Source of the DNA: an uncultured Collinsella sp.
Lineage (GTDB): Bacteria > Actinomycetota > Coriobacteriia > Coriobacteriales > Coriobacteriaceae
Assembly (NCBI GenBank): GCA_958450865.1
Contig: CAUDNY010000002.1
Location: forward strand, 1-64,000
Length of the DNA: 64,000 nt
Direction: 5' to 3'
Shown piece by piece: positions 7,613 through 16,707 of the stretch (positions within the stretch are counted from its first letter, which is position 1; the number at the start of each line of letters is the position of its first letter). The position numbers and the translations under genes were made by a program. The notes below the pieces were generated by a model that saw nothing but the letters and a program-made list of their open reading frames with translations, was not told the DNA's origin and did no database searches.

Positions 7613-8824
7613 TTAATTATTTTTGAGCAAGTCCAAAATTGTATCTGCGAGCTGGGGTTTTGTTAGTACGGGAAGTTCTTGCGTACCTGCCGTGCTCACA
7701 ATCCAGGCCTTATTGGTGTCGGTTCCAAAGCCCGAATCGGCGCGCGAGACATCGTTGGCGATGATCGCGTCGCAGCCCTTGCAGGCGAGCTTGCGCTGCG
7801 CGTACTCCACGACGTTATCGGTCTCGGCCGCAAAGCCAATCACGCACCGCTCTCCCTTTTGGCGCGAGAGCTCAGCCAAAATATCAACGGTCTCGACGAG
7901 CTCGATGCGATCGAGGCGTTCGTTGGCCTTTTTGAGCTTATGGTCGGCGGGAGCGGCGGGTGTGTAGTCGGCGACAGCGGCCGCACAAATGGCCGCATCG
8001 GCCGTCTGGAAGGCGCTCAGCGCCGCCTGCAGCATCTCTGCGGCGGTCTGAACGCGCACGCACTCCACGCCGCGGGGAACATCGAGCGACGTCGGTCCCA
8101 GCACGAGTGTGACCGCAGCGCCGCGGCGTACGGCCTCCCCTGCCAGGGCGATGCCCATCTTGCCCGACGACCGGTTGCCAATGAAGCGCACGGGGTCGAT
8201 CGGTTCGTGCGTTGGGCCGGCGGTAATCACGATGCGCTTGTCTGCCAGGTCTTGCGGCACGGGATTGAGCACCTCGCAGATGGCTTCGACGATGTCTTCG
8301 GGCTCGCTCATGCGTCCCGTGTCCACGTCGCCGCAGGCAAGGTAGCCGCTGCCGGGTCCCACCACATGGACGCCACGGTCGCGCAGCGTGGCCATGTTGG
8401 CCTGGGTTGCCGGCGCCTTCCACATGCCATTGTTCATGGCCGGTGCGATCACGATGGGTCGCGGCGTGGCAAGCAGCGTGGTGGAGATGAGGTCATCGGC
8501 GATTCCGTTGGCCATCTTAGCGATGATATTTGCCGTGGCAGGCGCCACGACCACCAGGTCGGGTTCCTGCGCGAGCGAAATGTGGTGGATGGGGTCGGAA
8601 GGGTCGTCGAACAGGCCCACCGCGACAGGCTCATTGGTGAGCGCGCGGAAGGTAAGAGGCCCCACAAACTCCGTGGCATGCTCGCTCATAACGACCTTGA
8701 CGCGTGCGCCGCGCTTTTGTAGCAGGCGCACGATATTGCACGACTTATAGGCGGCGATCCCGCCGGTAATACCCAGCAGGATCGTTTTTCCCTCAAGTTG
8801 CATCGAATTGTTGGGTGCCGCCAT
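7613..8824 (-). CDS. coaBC: Phosphopantothenoylcysteine decarboxylase / synthetase
   Basis: The 403-residue bifunctional CoaBC makes and decarboxylates 4'-phosphopantothenoyl-cysteine, two steps of coenzyme A synthesis, in the cytoplasm. The N-terminal flavoprotein half shows GITGGIAAYK, the catalytic His in PIHHISLA, PAMNNGMW and the substrate-clamp Cys in GYLACGDVDTGRM. The C-terminal synthetase half shows TAGPTHEPIDPVRFIGNRSS and a KLKK motif. The length is normal. AAGGAAG lies before the ATG at 8824; an internal Met at residue 8 is an alternative start. It is the last protein gene of the long minus-strand core block, beginning 3 bases after the zinc-ribbon gene's stop. Confidence 0.97.
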   Translation of the reverse strand: MAAPNNSMQLEGKTILLGITGGIAAYKSCNIVRLLQKRGARVKVVMSEHATEFVGPLTFRALTNEPVAVGLFDDPSDPIHHISLAQEPDLVVVAPATANIIAKMANGIADDLISTTLLATPRPIVIAPAMNNGMWKAPATQANMATLRDRGVHVVGPGSGYLACGDVDTGRMSEPEDIVEAICEVLNPVPQDLADKRIVITAGPTHEPIDPVRFIGNRSSGKMGIALAGEAVRRGAAVTLVLGPTSLDVPRGVECVRVQTAAEMLQAALSAFQTADAAICAAAVADYTPAAPADHKLKKANERLDRIELVETVDILAELSRQKGERCVIGFAAETDNVVEYAQRKLACKGCDAIIANDVSRADSGFGTDTNKAWIVSTAGTQELPVLTKPQLADTILDLLKNN

Positions 8825-8827
8825 CGT

Positions 8828-9547
8828 TTAAGCTTCCTTGCTCGGAAACACCAGCAGGCGGTGGCAGTACGGGCAGTGCGTAATCTCGCTACCGTCGTGG
8901 TTGAGGTCGCTCATGGACGATGCCTGCAGCGCGGTGTGGCAGACCGTGGGTATGTTGCCCTGGATGGTCTCGACGGCCAGGCCGCGGAACTGCTTAAGCA
9001 GGCGCTCGTAATCGGTGAGCACGTCGGTCGGCAGCGTGGCGGCAAGGGCGGTGCGCTCCTTGGTTGCGGCATCGATCTGGGCCTGCAGATCGGCGGCCTT
9101 GGCGCGGGCGGCCTTGGTATCGGCCTTCACGCCCTCCTCGAACTTGGCGATGATTGCCTGTGCGCGGGCCTCGCGGTCGAGCGCCTCCTTATGGGCGATA
9201 ACGACATCCTTGCGGGTGTGCTCAATCTTGTCCAGACGCTTGGCCAGGGTGGCAAGCTCATTCTCCAGGTCCTGAACCTCGCGGTAGTCGGAGCCGTCGA
9301 CGTGGCGCTTCTTGGCAGCCTCGATGGCGTTGTTGGTCTGGATCTCGGTAGTATTGAGGTCGTCGAGCTCAATGTCCAGATCCTTGCGCTGGGCGTAAAG
9401 CTTGGTCATCTCGGACTTGAGCTTCACGTAGGTTTTGCGCTTGGAAGCGAGCTCCTTGAGCTCCGGCATATTGGCAAGTTCGCTCTTGTTGCGGGCGAGC
9501 TCCAAATCGATCTGTTGCAGCTTGAGTAGCGTAGCGCCGGCGCTCAT
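8828..9547 (-). CDS. Coiled-coil zinc-ribbon protein
   Basis: A 239-residue protein of the C4-type zinc-ribbon family (often annotated as nucleic-acid-binding zinc ribbon protein). Residues 5-170 are almost continuous heptad coiled coil, rich in Leu, Glu and Lys. The C-terminus carries a zinc knuckle, HCPYCHRLL, with a Cys further upstream in TVCHTAL. The start at 9547 overlaps the Nif3-like stop as ATGA and has AGGAGAG before it; the longer frame to 9583 is less likely. The family is typically next to Nif3-like genes in Actinobacteria. The exact role is unknown. Confidence 0.85.
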   Translation of the reverse strand: MSAGATLLKLQQIDLELARNKSELANMPELKELASKRKTYVKLKSEMTKLYAQRKDLDIELDDLNTTEIQTNNAIEAAKKRHVDGSDYREVQDLENELATLAKRLDKIEHTRKDVVIAHKEALDREARAQAIIAKFEEGVKADTKAARAKAADLQAQIDAATKERTALAATLPTDVLTDYERLLKQFRGLAVETIQGNIPTVCHTALQASSMSDLNHDGSEITHCPYCHRLLVFPSKEA

Positions 9548-10353
9548 AAGTTCTCTCCTTTTGTCACAGTCCACCATTGGCAAGGGTTCAGTATTTTAAT
9601 CGTATGACGGGGGTCGACCCCGGCGTCAACTGCAGAGTTCATCAAGATATCCACGAACGGCTCTTCGGAGCGGTCGTGGCCGAGCAGAATCACGCTCAGG
9701 CCGCGCAAGGCAAGGTCCTGAGCCACGTGGTAGCCGGCCTCTCCGGTCACAATAACATCTGCGCCCGCGGCGATAGCAAGCTCACCAAAATCGCCGAGGG
9801 AGCCGCCCAAAATAGCAACGATACGGCACGGGCTATCTGCCTCGCCCCATACGCGAGGGTCGCTGCCATAGGCCGTGGCGGCGCGTGCGGCAAGTTCGCG
9901 CAGGCTGCAGGCGTCGTGGAGGGTCGCGTGTGCGCCCAGACCGGTGAGCTCGGGCTCGTCCACATGCTCCAGCGAGCTCATGGGCTCAGCGCCCAGCAAC
10001 TCACTCAGGCGAACGCGCGCTTCATGCGAGCGGTCCAGGTTGGTGTGAAGCGAGATGATGCTCACGCCGCAACGAGCGGCCTCGTACAGCGCAGCGCTGC
10101 ACTGGGGACGCGCGGAATCCGCCGGGCAAAACGCCTCGGGCGCCTTGATGTAGATGGGATGATGCGTCAGCAGCACGTTGGCGCCGGCCTCGAGAGCGCG
10201 GTGCACGTTGGCTTCGGTTGCGTCGAGTGCACAGGCAACACCGGTAATCTCTGCAGCGGGATCACCCACAGATAGCCCAACATGATCCCAGCCCTCGGCA
10301 TCCGCCTTTGGGTACCGTGCCAGCAGCGCACGTTCAAGCTCGGCGACGATCAT
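9544..10353 (-). CDS. Nif3-like dinuclear metal-centre protein
   Basis: A 269-residue member of the Nif3/YqfO/YbgI family, hexameric proteins that bind two metal ions and are often called GTP cyclohydrolase I type 2-like; their cellular role is still debated. The metal-binding signature LTHHPI is present, as are SLHTNLD, GEAGYH and ILLGHDRSE, which supply further His, Asp and Glu ligands. It overlaps the preceding cysteine desulfurase stop and the following zinc-ribbon start by a few bases each, so the three are co-translated. Confidence 0.92.
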   Translation of the reverse strand: MIVAELERALLARYPKADAEGWDHVGLSVGDPAAEITGVACALDATEANVHRALEAGANVLLTHHPIYIKAPEAFCPADSARPQCSAALYEAARCGVSIISLHTNLDRSHEARVRLSELLGAEPMSSLEHVDEPELTGLGAHATLHDACSLRELAARAATAYGSDPRVWGEADSPCRIVAILGGSLGDFGELAIAAGADVIVTGEAGYHVAQDLALRGLSVILLGHDRSEEPFVDILMNSAVDAGVDPRHTIKILNPCQWWTVTKGENL

Positions 10354-11528
10354 GCGGCACCTACGATCGAGAGCAGCGTCTGGGCAAAGTCGTCCAGGTC
10401 GGCAGGGTTCACGCGATCATCAAACGAGATGCGCAGCGACCCCAACGCCTGCTCGCGACCAATGCCCATGGCGCTGAGCACGTGGCTCGGGTCCATGCTG
10501 CCGCTCGAGCAAGCCGATCCGGCCGAAACCTCAAAGCCGGCGGCGTCGAGCTTGATGATGAGCTCCTCGGAGTCCATGCCGTCGACGTAGATCGAAACCA
10601 TACCCGGCAGTCGATCGGCCTGCGCGTAGTCGCCCATCGTGGCGTGAATGCGAGGATGGGCCGTAAGCGTGGCGTAGAGCTTGTCGGACAGGGCCTGCAG
10701 CGCCGCGCGCTCCCGGCCCACATTCGGCAGCAACACGGAAGCGGCAGCGGCAAAAGCCAGCTGCGTACGCAGATCCTGCGTACCGGCGCGACGGCCGGCT
10801 TCCTGTCCACCGCCAAAGATGCGCGGACGCAGCGGCGTGCGGCTCTTAAGGTAGAGCGCGCCGGATGCCACGGGGCCGCCGATCTTGTGCGCGGCAACGG
10901 TCATAGCATCGACGCCCAGCTCGGAGACATCGAGCGGAATATGCAAGTAGCCCTGGATGGCATCGGTATGAAACAAGGCGCCGGCAGCATGTACGGCGGC
11001 GGCCAGCTCGCGGATGGGCTGCACCACGCCGGTCTCGTTGTTGGCAACCATAATGCTCACGAGCGCCACGTCGTCGCCAAGCAGCTCGACAAGCGCGGCA
11101 GGCTCAATGTAGCCCGCGCGGCAGGGCTGCACCAGGTCGACGGTAAAGCCGGCAGCACGCAGCAGCGGCAGGTTGTCCAGAATCGAATCGTGCTCGATGG
11201 CCGAAACGATGACACGATCGCGCTTGCGATCGCGCTGACGGGCGCCCTCGGCAAGACCGAGCAGCGCCAGCTGGTTGGCCTCGGTGCCGCCGTTGGTAAG
11301 GATGATCTCGGACGGGCGAACGCGTGCGCCAAAGCTACGAGCAATCTCGAGACGTGCCACCTCCAGACGCGCAGCGGCCTTGCGGCCGAGCGAATGCAGC
11401 GAGTTGGGGTTGACGCCGGCAAGTTCGCTGTCGTCGTACTCGTGCTGCGCAAGGAGCGCCTCGGCGCGCATGGGCGTCGAGGCGGCATAGTCAAGATTCA
11501 CGGGTATGCGGTTTTGACCTGCGGTCAT
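10350..11528 (-). CDS. Cysteine desulfurase (NifS/IscS family)
   Basis: A 392-residue pyridoxal-phosphate enzyme that removes sulfur from cysteine for Fe-S cluster, thiamine or tRNA thiolation. Seen are LDYAASTP at the N-terminus, NGGTEANQLALLG, the cofactor lysine in AHKIGGP, and the catalytic cysteine loop SAGSACSSGSMDPSHVL. The short Cys loop places it nearer the NifS/IscS type than SufS. GGAGG lies before the ATG. No IscU or SufU scaffold is adjacent, so the sulfur acceptor is unknown. It is co-transcribed with rpe upstream and Nif3-like downstream. Confidence 0.93.
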   Translation of the reverse strand: MTAGQNRIPVNLDYAASTPMRAEALLAQHEYDDSELAGVNPNSLHSLGRKAAARLEVARLEIARSFGARVRPSEIILTNGGTEANQLALLGLAEGARQRDRKRDRVIVSAIEHDSILDNLPLLRAAGFTVDLVQPCRAGYIEPAALVELLGDDVALVSIMVANNETGVVQPIRELAAAVHAAGALFHTDAIQGYLHIPLDVSELGVDAMTVAAHKIGGPVASGALYLKSRTPLRPRIFGGGQEAGRRAGTQDLRTQLAFAAAASVLLPNVGRERAALQALSDKLYATLTAHPRIHATMGDYAQADRLPGMVSIYVDGMDSEELIIKLDAAGFEVSAGSACSSGSMDPSHVLSAMGIGREQALGSLRISFDDRVNPADLDDFAQTLLSIVGAA

Positions 11529-11534
11529 AAGGGT

Positions 11535-12206
11535 TTATGCCTCCTGTGCAGCCTCGTTGCCCAGCTTCTGCAGCAGCGCAACCTCGGCAGCGGGATCTTC
11601 GGACTTAAATACGGCGGAGCCGGCTACGAGCACGTTGGCGCCGGCCTTGACGACGTCTGCGATGTTCTTGGAAGAAATACCACCGTCGACCTCGATGAGG
11701 GGCGAAACGCCGTGACGCTCGCACATGGCCGTAAGCTCGTGCAGTTTGGCGATGGTACCGGGGATAAAGCTCTGGCCGCCAAAGCCGGGGTTCACGCTCA
11801 TCAACAGCACCATATCGACAACGTCGATGATGCTTTCGAGCACGCAGACGGGCGTGGCGGGGTTGAGCACCACACCGGCCTTGACGCCGCGCTGCTGCAG
11901 ATGGGTGAGCGTGCGGTGCAGGTGCGTGGAGGCCTCGTAGTGCACGGTGATCATGTCGGCACCGGCGTCTGCGTACCAATCGACCGTCTCATCGGGGTTC
12001 GACACCATCAGGTGCGCGTCGACCGGTACATCGGTGGAGCGCTTGACGGCCTTAAGGATGTCAACGCCAAAGGTCAGGTTGCCGGTAAAGTGACCGTCCA
12101 TGACGTCGAAGTGCACGTAGTCGGCACCGGCGATCTTGTCGAGCTCGCCCTTGAGGTTGGCCATGTCGGCCGAAAGGACGGACGGAGCGATTTTGATGGA
12201 ACCCAT
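11535..12206 (-). CDS. rpe: Ribulose-phosphate 3-epimerase
   Basis: This 223-residue TIM-barrel enzyme interconverts ribulose 5-phosphate and xylulose 5-phosphate in the pentose phosphate pathway. It shows IAPSVLSADMANL, the metal and catalytic residues in HFDVMDGHF, DAHLMV, SVNPGFGGQSFIP and VDGGISS. The length is normal for the family. It lies between gpsA and the cysteine desulfurase with gaps of less than 20 bases. Confidence 0.97.
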   Translation of the reverse strand: MGSIKIAPSVLSADMANLKGELDKIAGADYVHFDVMDGHFTGNLTFGVDILKAVKRSTDVPVDAHLMVSNPDETVDWYADAGADMITVHYEASTHLHRTLTHLQQRGVKAGVVLNPATPVCVLESIIDVVDMVLLMSVNPGFGGQSFIPGTIAKLHELTAMCERHGVSPLIEVDGGISSKNIADVVKAGANVLVAGSAVFKSEDPAAEVALLQKLGNEAAQEA

Positions 12207-12224
12207 GGTTGTAGCCTTTCTGCG

Positions 12225-13232
12225 CTAGTCGGTGAGTCCGTAGAACTCTTGGGAGGGGACGCGATCGGTGAGAATTTCGAGCGCCCTATCCAAAGTAACA
12301 CAGTTGTAGAGCGTTTGCTCCACGGCAAAGGTGAGCGGAATGTCTACGCCCAGTGAACGGGCGAGCTCGCTGACGCTGCGGGCCGCGACGGCACCTTCGA
12401 CCACCATATGCGTGCGGGCCTGGTACTCGTCGAGCGACACGCCGTGAGCGAACTCGTAGCCAAAGGTGCGGTTGCGCGAATGCTCGGAGGTGCAGGTAGC
12501 GATAAGGTCGCCCATGCCGGCAAGCCCCATGCAGGTTATGGCTTGGCCGCCGCGGGCGTGAACCAGGCGGCTGATCTCGGCCAGACCGCGCGTCATGATG
12601 AGGGCGAGCGTGTTGTCGCCCGCGCCCGAGCCGGCAGAGATGCCGCACACGATGGCGATGACGTTTTTCATGGCGCCGCAGACCTCGACGCCAGTCATGT
12701 CCTGCGACAGGTAGATGCGGAAGGCCGTGGAAAGCAGCAGCTCCTTAAAGGTCTCCCCTATCTGCTGGCCTTTACTGGCGATGACGGCGGCCGAAAGCCC
12801 GCCACGGCAGATTTCCTCGGCATGGTTGGGGCCCGAGAGCGCCGCCACGCGCGACTCGTTGCCGATTTCGCTGGCGATGACCTCGCTCATGAGCAGACCG
12901 GACTCGGGCTCGATGCCTTTGGTGAGGCACAGAACCGGTGTCTCGTCCGCGATGAACGGCGCCGCCTGGTGGCAGACGTCGCGCAGGTGCGTCGAAGGCA
13001 CGGCAAAGATGATGGCCTCGGCGCCGTCGAGCGCCTGGGCCAAGTCCGTCGTGGCGACAACGTTTTCCGGCAGCACGTAGTCCACCAGATAGCGCGGATT
13101 ACGGTGCTCGCCGTTAATGCCGGCGGCCGTCTGCTCGCTATGGGCCCACATGGTCACGCGCTCGGCTCGCGCTGCGGCAAGGCCAGCAACGGCGGTTCCC
13201 CAGGAGCCGGAGCCAATCAGCGCAACATTCAT
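12225..13232 (-). CDS. gpsA: NAD(P)-dependent glycerol-3-phosphate dehydrogenase
   Basis: The 335-residue GpsA reduces dihydroxyacetone phosphate to sn-glycerol 3-phosphate, the backbone of phospholipids. The N-terminal Rossmann motif is GSGSWGTAVA; further marks are TKGIEPES, SGPNHAEE, the catalytic Lys region GAMKNVIAIVCG, and NTLALIMTRGLAEI. It sits directly after plsY, which uses its product as acyl acceptor, so the pair forms the entry to phosphatidate synthesis, completed by the PlsC-like gene 4 kb upstream. Confidence 0.97.
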   Translation of the reverse strand: MNVALIGSGSWGTAVAGLAAARAERVTMWAHSEQTAAGINGEHRNPRYLVDYVLPENVVATTDLAQALDGAEAIIFAVPSTHLRDVCHQAAPFIADETPVLCLTKGIEPESGLLMSEVIASEIGNESRVAALSGPNHAEEICRGGLSAAVIASKGQQIGETFKELLLSTAFRIYLSQDMTGVEVCGAMKNVIAIVCGISAGSGAGDNTLALIMTRGLAEISRLVHARGGQAITCMGLAGMGDLIATCTSEHSRNRTFGYEFAHGVSLDEYQARTHMVVEGAVAARSVSELARSLGVDIPLTFAVEQTLYNCVTLDRALEILTDRVPSQEFYGLTD

Positions 13233-13241
13233 GACTCTCTC

Positions 13242-13925
13242 CTACTTATCGTCGGGCTCGGTGACGCGTTTGGTAAACGAGAGCTTGGACTCCTTGCCCG
13301 TCATGAGCTTTTTGATGTTCGCGCGATGGGCCCACACCACGGTGATGCCGATCATCGCCATGCAAAACTTGAGACCCAGGCTGCTGTACGGAAAGACCGC
13401 GCAGGCGGCGATGGGAAGGCCGATGGCAGCGGCAAGCGAGCCTACCGACACAAACTTGGTGATGGCGACGGCCACGATAAACATGCCCAGCAGAGAAAGT
13501 CCAATGGGCCAGTACCAGGCGAGGATGACGCCCAGGCCCACGGCGATACCCTTGCCGCCATGGAAGTTGAGGTAGGGCGAGAAGATGTGTCCCCATACCG
13601 CAGCCAGGCAGATGACGCCGAGCATCCAGTCGCCGGGAGCACCGGGAGCCATAATGCTCGACGGAAAGCCATAGCCCACGCCCGCGATAAGCGGACGGGC
13701 GATAAGGACGCAGATAGCGCCCTTAAGGCAGTCGAGCAGCAGCGTGAGCGCGGCCACCTTGGGGCCGGCCACGCGCAGGGCGTTGGTGGTGCCGATGTTG
13801 CCGGAGCCCGCCTTGCGAATGTCGGTGTGGTTAAACACGCGACCCAGGATCAGGCCAAACGGAATCGCTCCGATAAAGAACGAGACCACGGCGCAGATGG
13901 CGGTCAGCAGAATCGGATTAAGCAT
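13242..13925 (-). CDS. plsY: Glycerol-3-phosphate acyltransferase PlsY
   Basis: A 227-residue membrane enzyme that transfers an acyl group from acyl-phosphate to glycerol 3-phosphate. Several hydrophobic spans and the three PlsY signatures are visible: GSGNIGTTNALR, HGGKGIAVGLG, and the C-terminal WAHRANIKKLMTG. The loop LNFHGGKG matches the active site. It starts 8 bases inside the end of der, indicating translational coupling, and is followed by gpsA after 9 bases. Confidence 0.95.
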   Translation of the reverse strand: MLNPILLTAICAVVSFFIGAIPFGLILGRVFNHTDIRKAGSGNIGTTNALRVAGPKVAALTLLLDCLKGAICVLIARPLIAGVGYGFPSSIMAPGAPGDWMLGVICLAAVWGHIFSPYLNFHGGKGIAVGLGVILAWYWPIGLSLLGMFIVAVAITKFVSVGSLAAAIGLPIAACAVFPYSSLGLKFCMAMIGITVVWAHRANIKKLMTGKESKLSFTKRVTEPDDK

Positions 13926-15252
13926 CCTTTTGCTCCTTCTTCCTAAAGAAGAGTCGAATGGGCGTGCCGGCGAAGTCGAAGGTCGAGCGCATGCGGTTTT
14001 CCACGTAGCGCTGGTAGGTGTCGTTGACCAGGTCGCTGTGGTTGACGAAGAACGTGAACGTCGGCGGGTTGACGCCCGTCTGGGTCACGTAGTGCATGCG
14101 CAGGCGGCGCTTACCGTCCACTACAGTGTGGCCAAACTCGCGCAGGTCGGTGAGGAACGTGTTGAGGCGCGAGGTGCTGATCTTTTGCGAACGCGTCTTC
14201 TCGGCGGCATCGACCATGCCCCAGATCTTTTCGATGCTGCGGCCGGTCAGGGCAGAGATGCGCAGGTACTGGGCCCAGGGAGCCATGACGCCCAGACGGC
14301 GGTCGATGGTCTCCATGCAGGCCTCGCGCTTGCGGTCATCGTCGAGCAGGTCCCACTTGTTGAGCAGCACGACGATGGCGCATCCGCGCTCGATAGCGAG
14401 GCCCATGACCTTCTGGTCCTGCTCGGTGACGCCCACGGAGGCATCGACGACGAGCAGTGCCACGTCGGCGCGGTCGATGGCACGCAGGCCGCGGACCATG
14501 GAGTAGTACTCGATGTTCTCATACACGGTGCTCTTCTTGCGAATGCCCGCGGTGTCGACCATACGGTAGTGCTTGCCGTCGCGCTCGACGACGGTATCGA
14601 TGGCGTCGCGCGTGGTGCCGGCGATGTTCGAGACGATGGAGCGGTCGGCACCCAGGATGCGGTTGAACAGCGAAGACTTACCGGCGTTGGGGCGGCCGAT
14701 GATGGCGACGTTCAGGGCGTCAGGGAACTCGTCGGCGACCTCGCCCTCTTCCTCCGGCAGCAGCGCCACGATGTCGTCGAGTAGGTCGCCCGTGCCATGA
14801 CCGTGCAGGGCCGAGAGCGGCGTGGGTTCACCGATGCCGAGCGAATAGAACTCCCAGATGCTGTCGTTCTCGCGATCGGGGTTGTCGAGCTTGTTCACCA
14901 GCAGAAAGACTGGCTTGTCGCAGCGCTTGAGCATGCGGGCGACCGACTCGTCCTCCTCGGTGACGCCGGTGCGGCCGTCGACCACAAACAGGATGACGGC
15001 GGCTTCCTCGGCGGCGGCGAGTGCCTGGTCGCGGATGGACGTGGCAAAGACGTCGTCGCTCTTGAGCGGCTCGATACCGCCCGTGTCGACGATGGTGAAC
15101 TCACGGCCGTTCCAATCGGCCGTGTGGTATGAGCGGTCGCGCGTGACGCCGCGGGACTCGTGGACGATGGCGTCCGAGGTCTGGGCCAGGCGGTTAACGA
15201 GCGTGGACTTGCCCACGTTGGGGCGTCCGACGACGGCGACGATAGGTTTCAT
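13918..15252 (-). CDS. der: Ribosome-assembly GTPase Der (EngA)
   Basis: A 444-residue double GTPase needed for 50S subunit assembly. Two G domains are seen, each with its own P loop (GRPNVGKST near residue 8, GRPNAGKSS near 180), DTGG or DTAG switch II motifs and NKLD/NKWD G4 motifs, followed by a KH-like domain with MRSTFDFAGTPIRL and a basic tail. The ATG at 15252, with AAGGAG 5-6 bases upstream, is the true start; the open frame extends 57 codons further without meaning. It overlaps plsY by 8 bases. Confidence 0.97.
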   Translation of the reverse strand: MKPIVAVVGRPNVGKSTLVNRLAQTSDAIVHESRGVTRDRSYHTADWNGREFTIVDTGGIEPLKSDDVFATSIRDQALAAAEEAAVILFVVDGRTGVTEEDESVARMLKRCDKPVFLLVNKLDNPDRENDSIWEFYSLGIGEPTPLSALHGHGTGDLLDDIVALLPEEEGEVADEFPDALNVAIIGRPNAGKSSLFNRILGADRSIVSNIAGTTRDAIDTVVERDGKHYRMVDTAGIRKKSTVYENIEYYSMVRGLRAIDRADVALLVVDASVGVTEQDQKVMGLAIERGCAIVVLLNKWDLLDDDRKREACMETIDRRLGVMAPWAQYLRISALTGRSIEKIWGMVDAAEKTRSQKISTSRLNTFLTDLREFGHTVVDGKRRLRMHYVTQTGVNPPTFTFFVNHSDLVNDTYQRYVENRMRSTFDFAGTPIRLFFRKKEQKDA

Positions 15253-15262
15253 CTGCTCTCCT

Positions 15263-16705
15263 TTAATGGGTAGGGTCAGCGGAATTAGTAGAGTCGGCAG
15301 GCACAATGCCAAGGATGTGCTCCAGGGTATCGAGCAGCTCATGCGGCATGGTCGACACCACATGAACCTCGGCGCCGCGACTGGTAAGGCTTGCGAGTAA
15401 ATCGTCACAATGATACTCGTCAAGCGTCATGCCGTCGGCGTTGAACATGAGCTTAGGCACAAAGAGCATAACCCCCGACAGGTCTTGCGGCAGCTGCTCC
15501 AGGATATCGCTCGCGACGATGAGGCCGGTCACGTCCACGTTACCGCCAAAGTAGCGGTTCTTGATGGCCGTGACAGTGCCGGCGAGTCCCTTGGGCGACT
15601 CCAAAAAGCGTGCCACGGTGTCTCGCGCGCTGGCGCCCGAGAGGCACATCAGGTGCTGGCCACGGGCGGCGATGGCCTCGCGGACGCGGGCCAGTCGCTC
15701 GGCATCGGTAGTCAGCACGTCGTCGGTCTCGTCCAGATACGAGCGGATCATGCCGATGCCGTCGTAGTACTGCGGATAGCCGTCGTAAAAGTCTGCCTCG
15801 GGAGGATCGATGCCGGCGTCCAGATAGAACTCGTCGCTCATCTGGAAGGTGTGGCGGCCAAAGCGTTCGTAGGCACGATCCTGGTAGGGACGGATCATGG
15901 CAATGGTCTCGCGCGCCAGTTCGGGCTTGTCGCTGTATGACCAGCTAAAGCGGTTTTGGTGTTTGGTAAAACCAAGCGGCACAATGCCCAGGCTTGTGAT
16001 TTGCTCGTGCTCCTCGCAAAAGCGCAGGGTCTTTTCCAGCTCCTCGCCGTCGTTCATGCCGGGGCACAACACGATCTGCGCGTGAATCTCGATGCCGGCG
16101 GCCATGATGGCCTCGAGCACGTCCATGCCGCGCTGGGCGTTGCGGCCCATCATACGGCGGCGGACATCGGGGCTCACGGCATGGACCGACACGTTCATCG
16201 GGCTCATGTTGCGATCGATAACGTTTTGCACGTCCTCGTCGGAAAGGTTCGTGAGCGTGACAAAGTTACCCTGTAAAAAGCTCAGGCGATAGTCGTCGTC
16301 GCGAATGTAGAGCGTGGAGCGGCCGCCCTTGGGCAGCATGGTCATAAAGCAGAACACGCAGGCGTTGACGCAGGTGCGCATACCATCGAAGATGGGGCCA
16401 TCGAACTCCAAGCCCCAGTCCTCTCCCGGGAAGCGGTCGAGCTCCACGGGCGTGACGGTGTTGTCGCGCGGGTCGAAAACCTCCAGCTCGACGGTGTCGT
16501 CATCTGCCTCCCAGAGCCACACGATCATGTCGGTGAGTCGCTCGCCATTGACCGTGAGCACGCGCATGCCCGGCTCGATACCCACATCCCATGCGGGCGA
16601 TTCGGGACGCACGTTCTTAACGAGCGCGCCCTCACCCGGCTCGGGGTCGCGGCTGCGCCCGTAATCGGCCACCTCGGCGGCGTATGCGGGTACGGTCTGG
16701 TCCAT
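15263..16705 (-). CDS. DUF512 PDZ/radical-SAM-like protein
   Basis: A 480-residue protein with an N-terminal PDZ-like segment (ALVKNVRPESPAWDVGIEPG, residues about 23-45), a radical-SAM-type Cys cluster NACVFCFM preceded by another Cys (CVNAC, CX3CX2C), and a C-terminal DUF512 domain (GNVDVTGLIVASDI, FNADGMTLDEY). The family is widespread in Firmicutes and Actinobacteria beside der, but its reaction is unknown. The ATG at 16705 lies two bases after the ispH stop; the much longer open frame upstream is inside ispH. Substrate and partner cannot be told from sequence. Confidence 0.9.
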   Translation of the reverse strand: MDQTVPAYAAEVADYGRSRDPEPGEGALVKNVRPESPAWDVGIEPGMRVLTVNGERLTDMIVWLWEADDDTVELEVFDPRDNTVTPVELDRFPGEDWGLEFDGPIFDGMRTCVNACVFCFMTMLPKGGRSTLYIRDDDYRLSFLQGNFVTLTNLSDEDVQNVIDRNMSPMNVSVHAVSPDVRRRMMGRNAQRGMDVLEAIMAAGIEIHAQIVLCPGMNDGEELEKTLRFCEEHEQITSLGIVPLGFTKHQNRFSWSYSDKPELARETIAMIRPYQDRAYERFGRHTFQMSDEFYLDAGIDPPEADFYDGYPQYYDGIGMIRSYLDETDDVLTTDAERLARVREAIAARGQHLMCLSGASARDTVARFLESPKGLAGTVTAIKNRYFGGNVDVTGLIVASDILEQLPQDLSGVMLFVPKLMFNADGMTLDEYHCDDLLASLTSRGAEVHVVSTMPHELLDTLEHILGIVPADSTNSADPTH

Positions 16706-16707
16706 AA

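Noticed and set aside
7679..8722. A 347-codon open frame opposite coaBC
   Set aside because: It is the antisense shadow of a confident gene in GC-rich sequence, rich in His, Gly and Arg and without motifs. The same holds for long frames opposite the cysteine desulfurase and rpe (10308-12356), gpsA (12408-13946) and the ABC-F gene (23409-24479).
9544..9583. Extended starts for the zinc-ribbon gene and similar long upstream frames in der, cmk and DUF512
   Set aside because: Ribosome sites and family lengths support the shorter starts; the extensions lie inside neighbouring genes or leaders.
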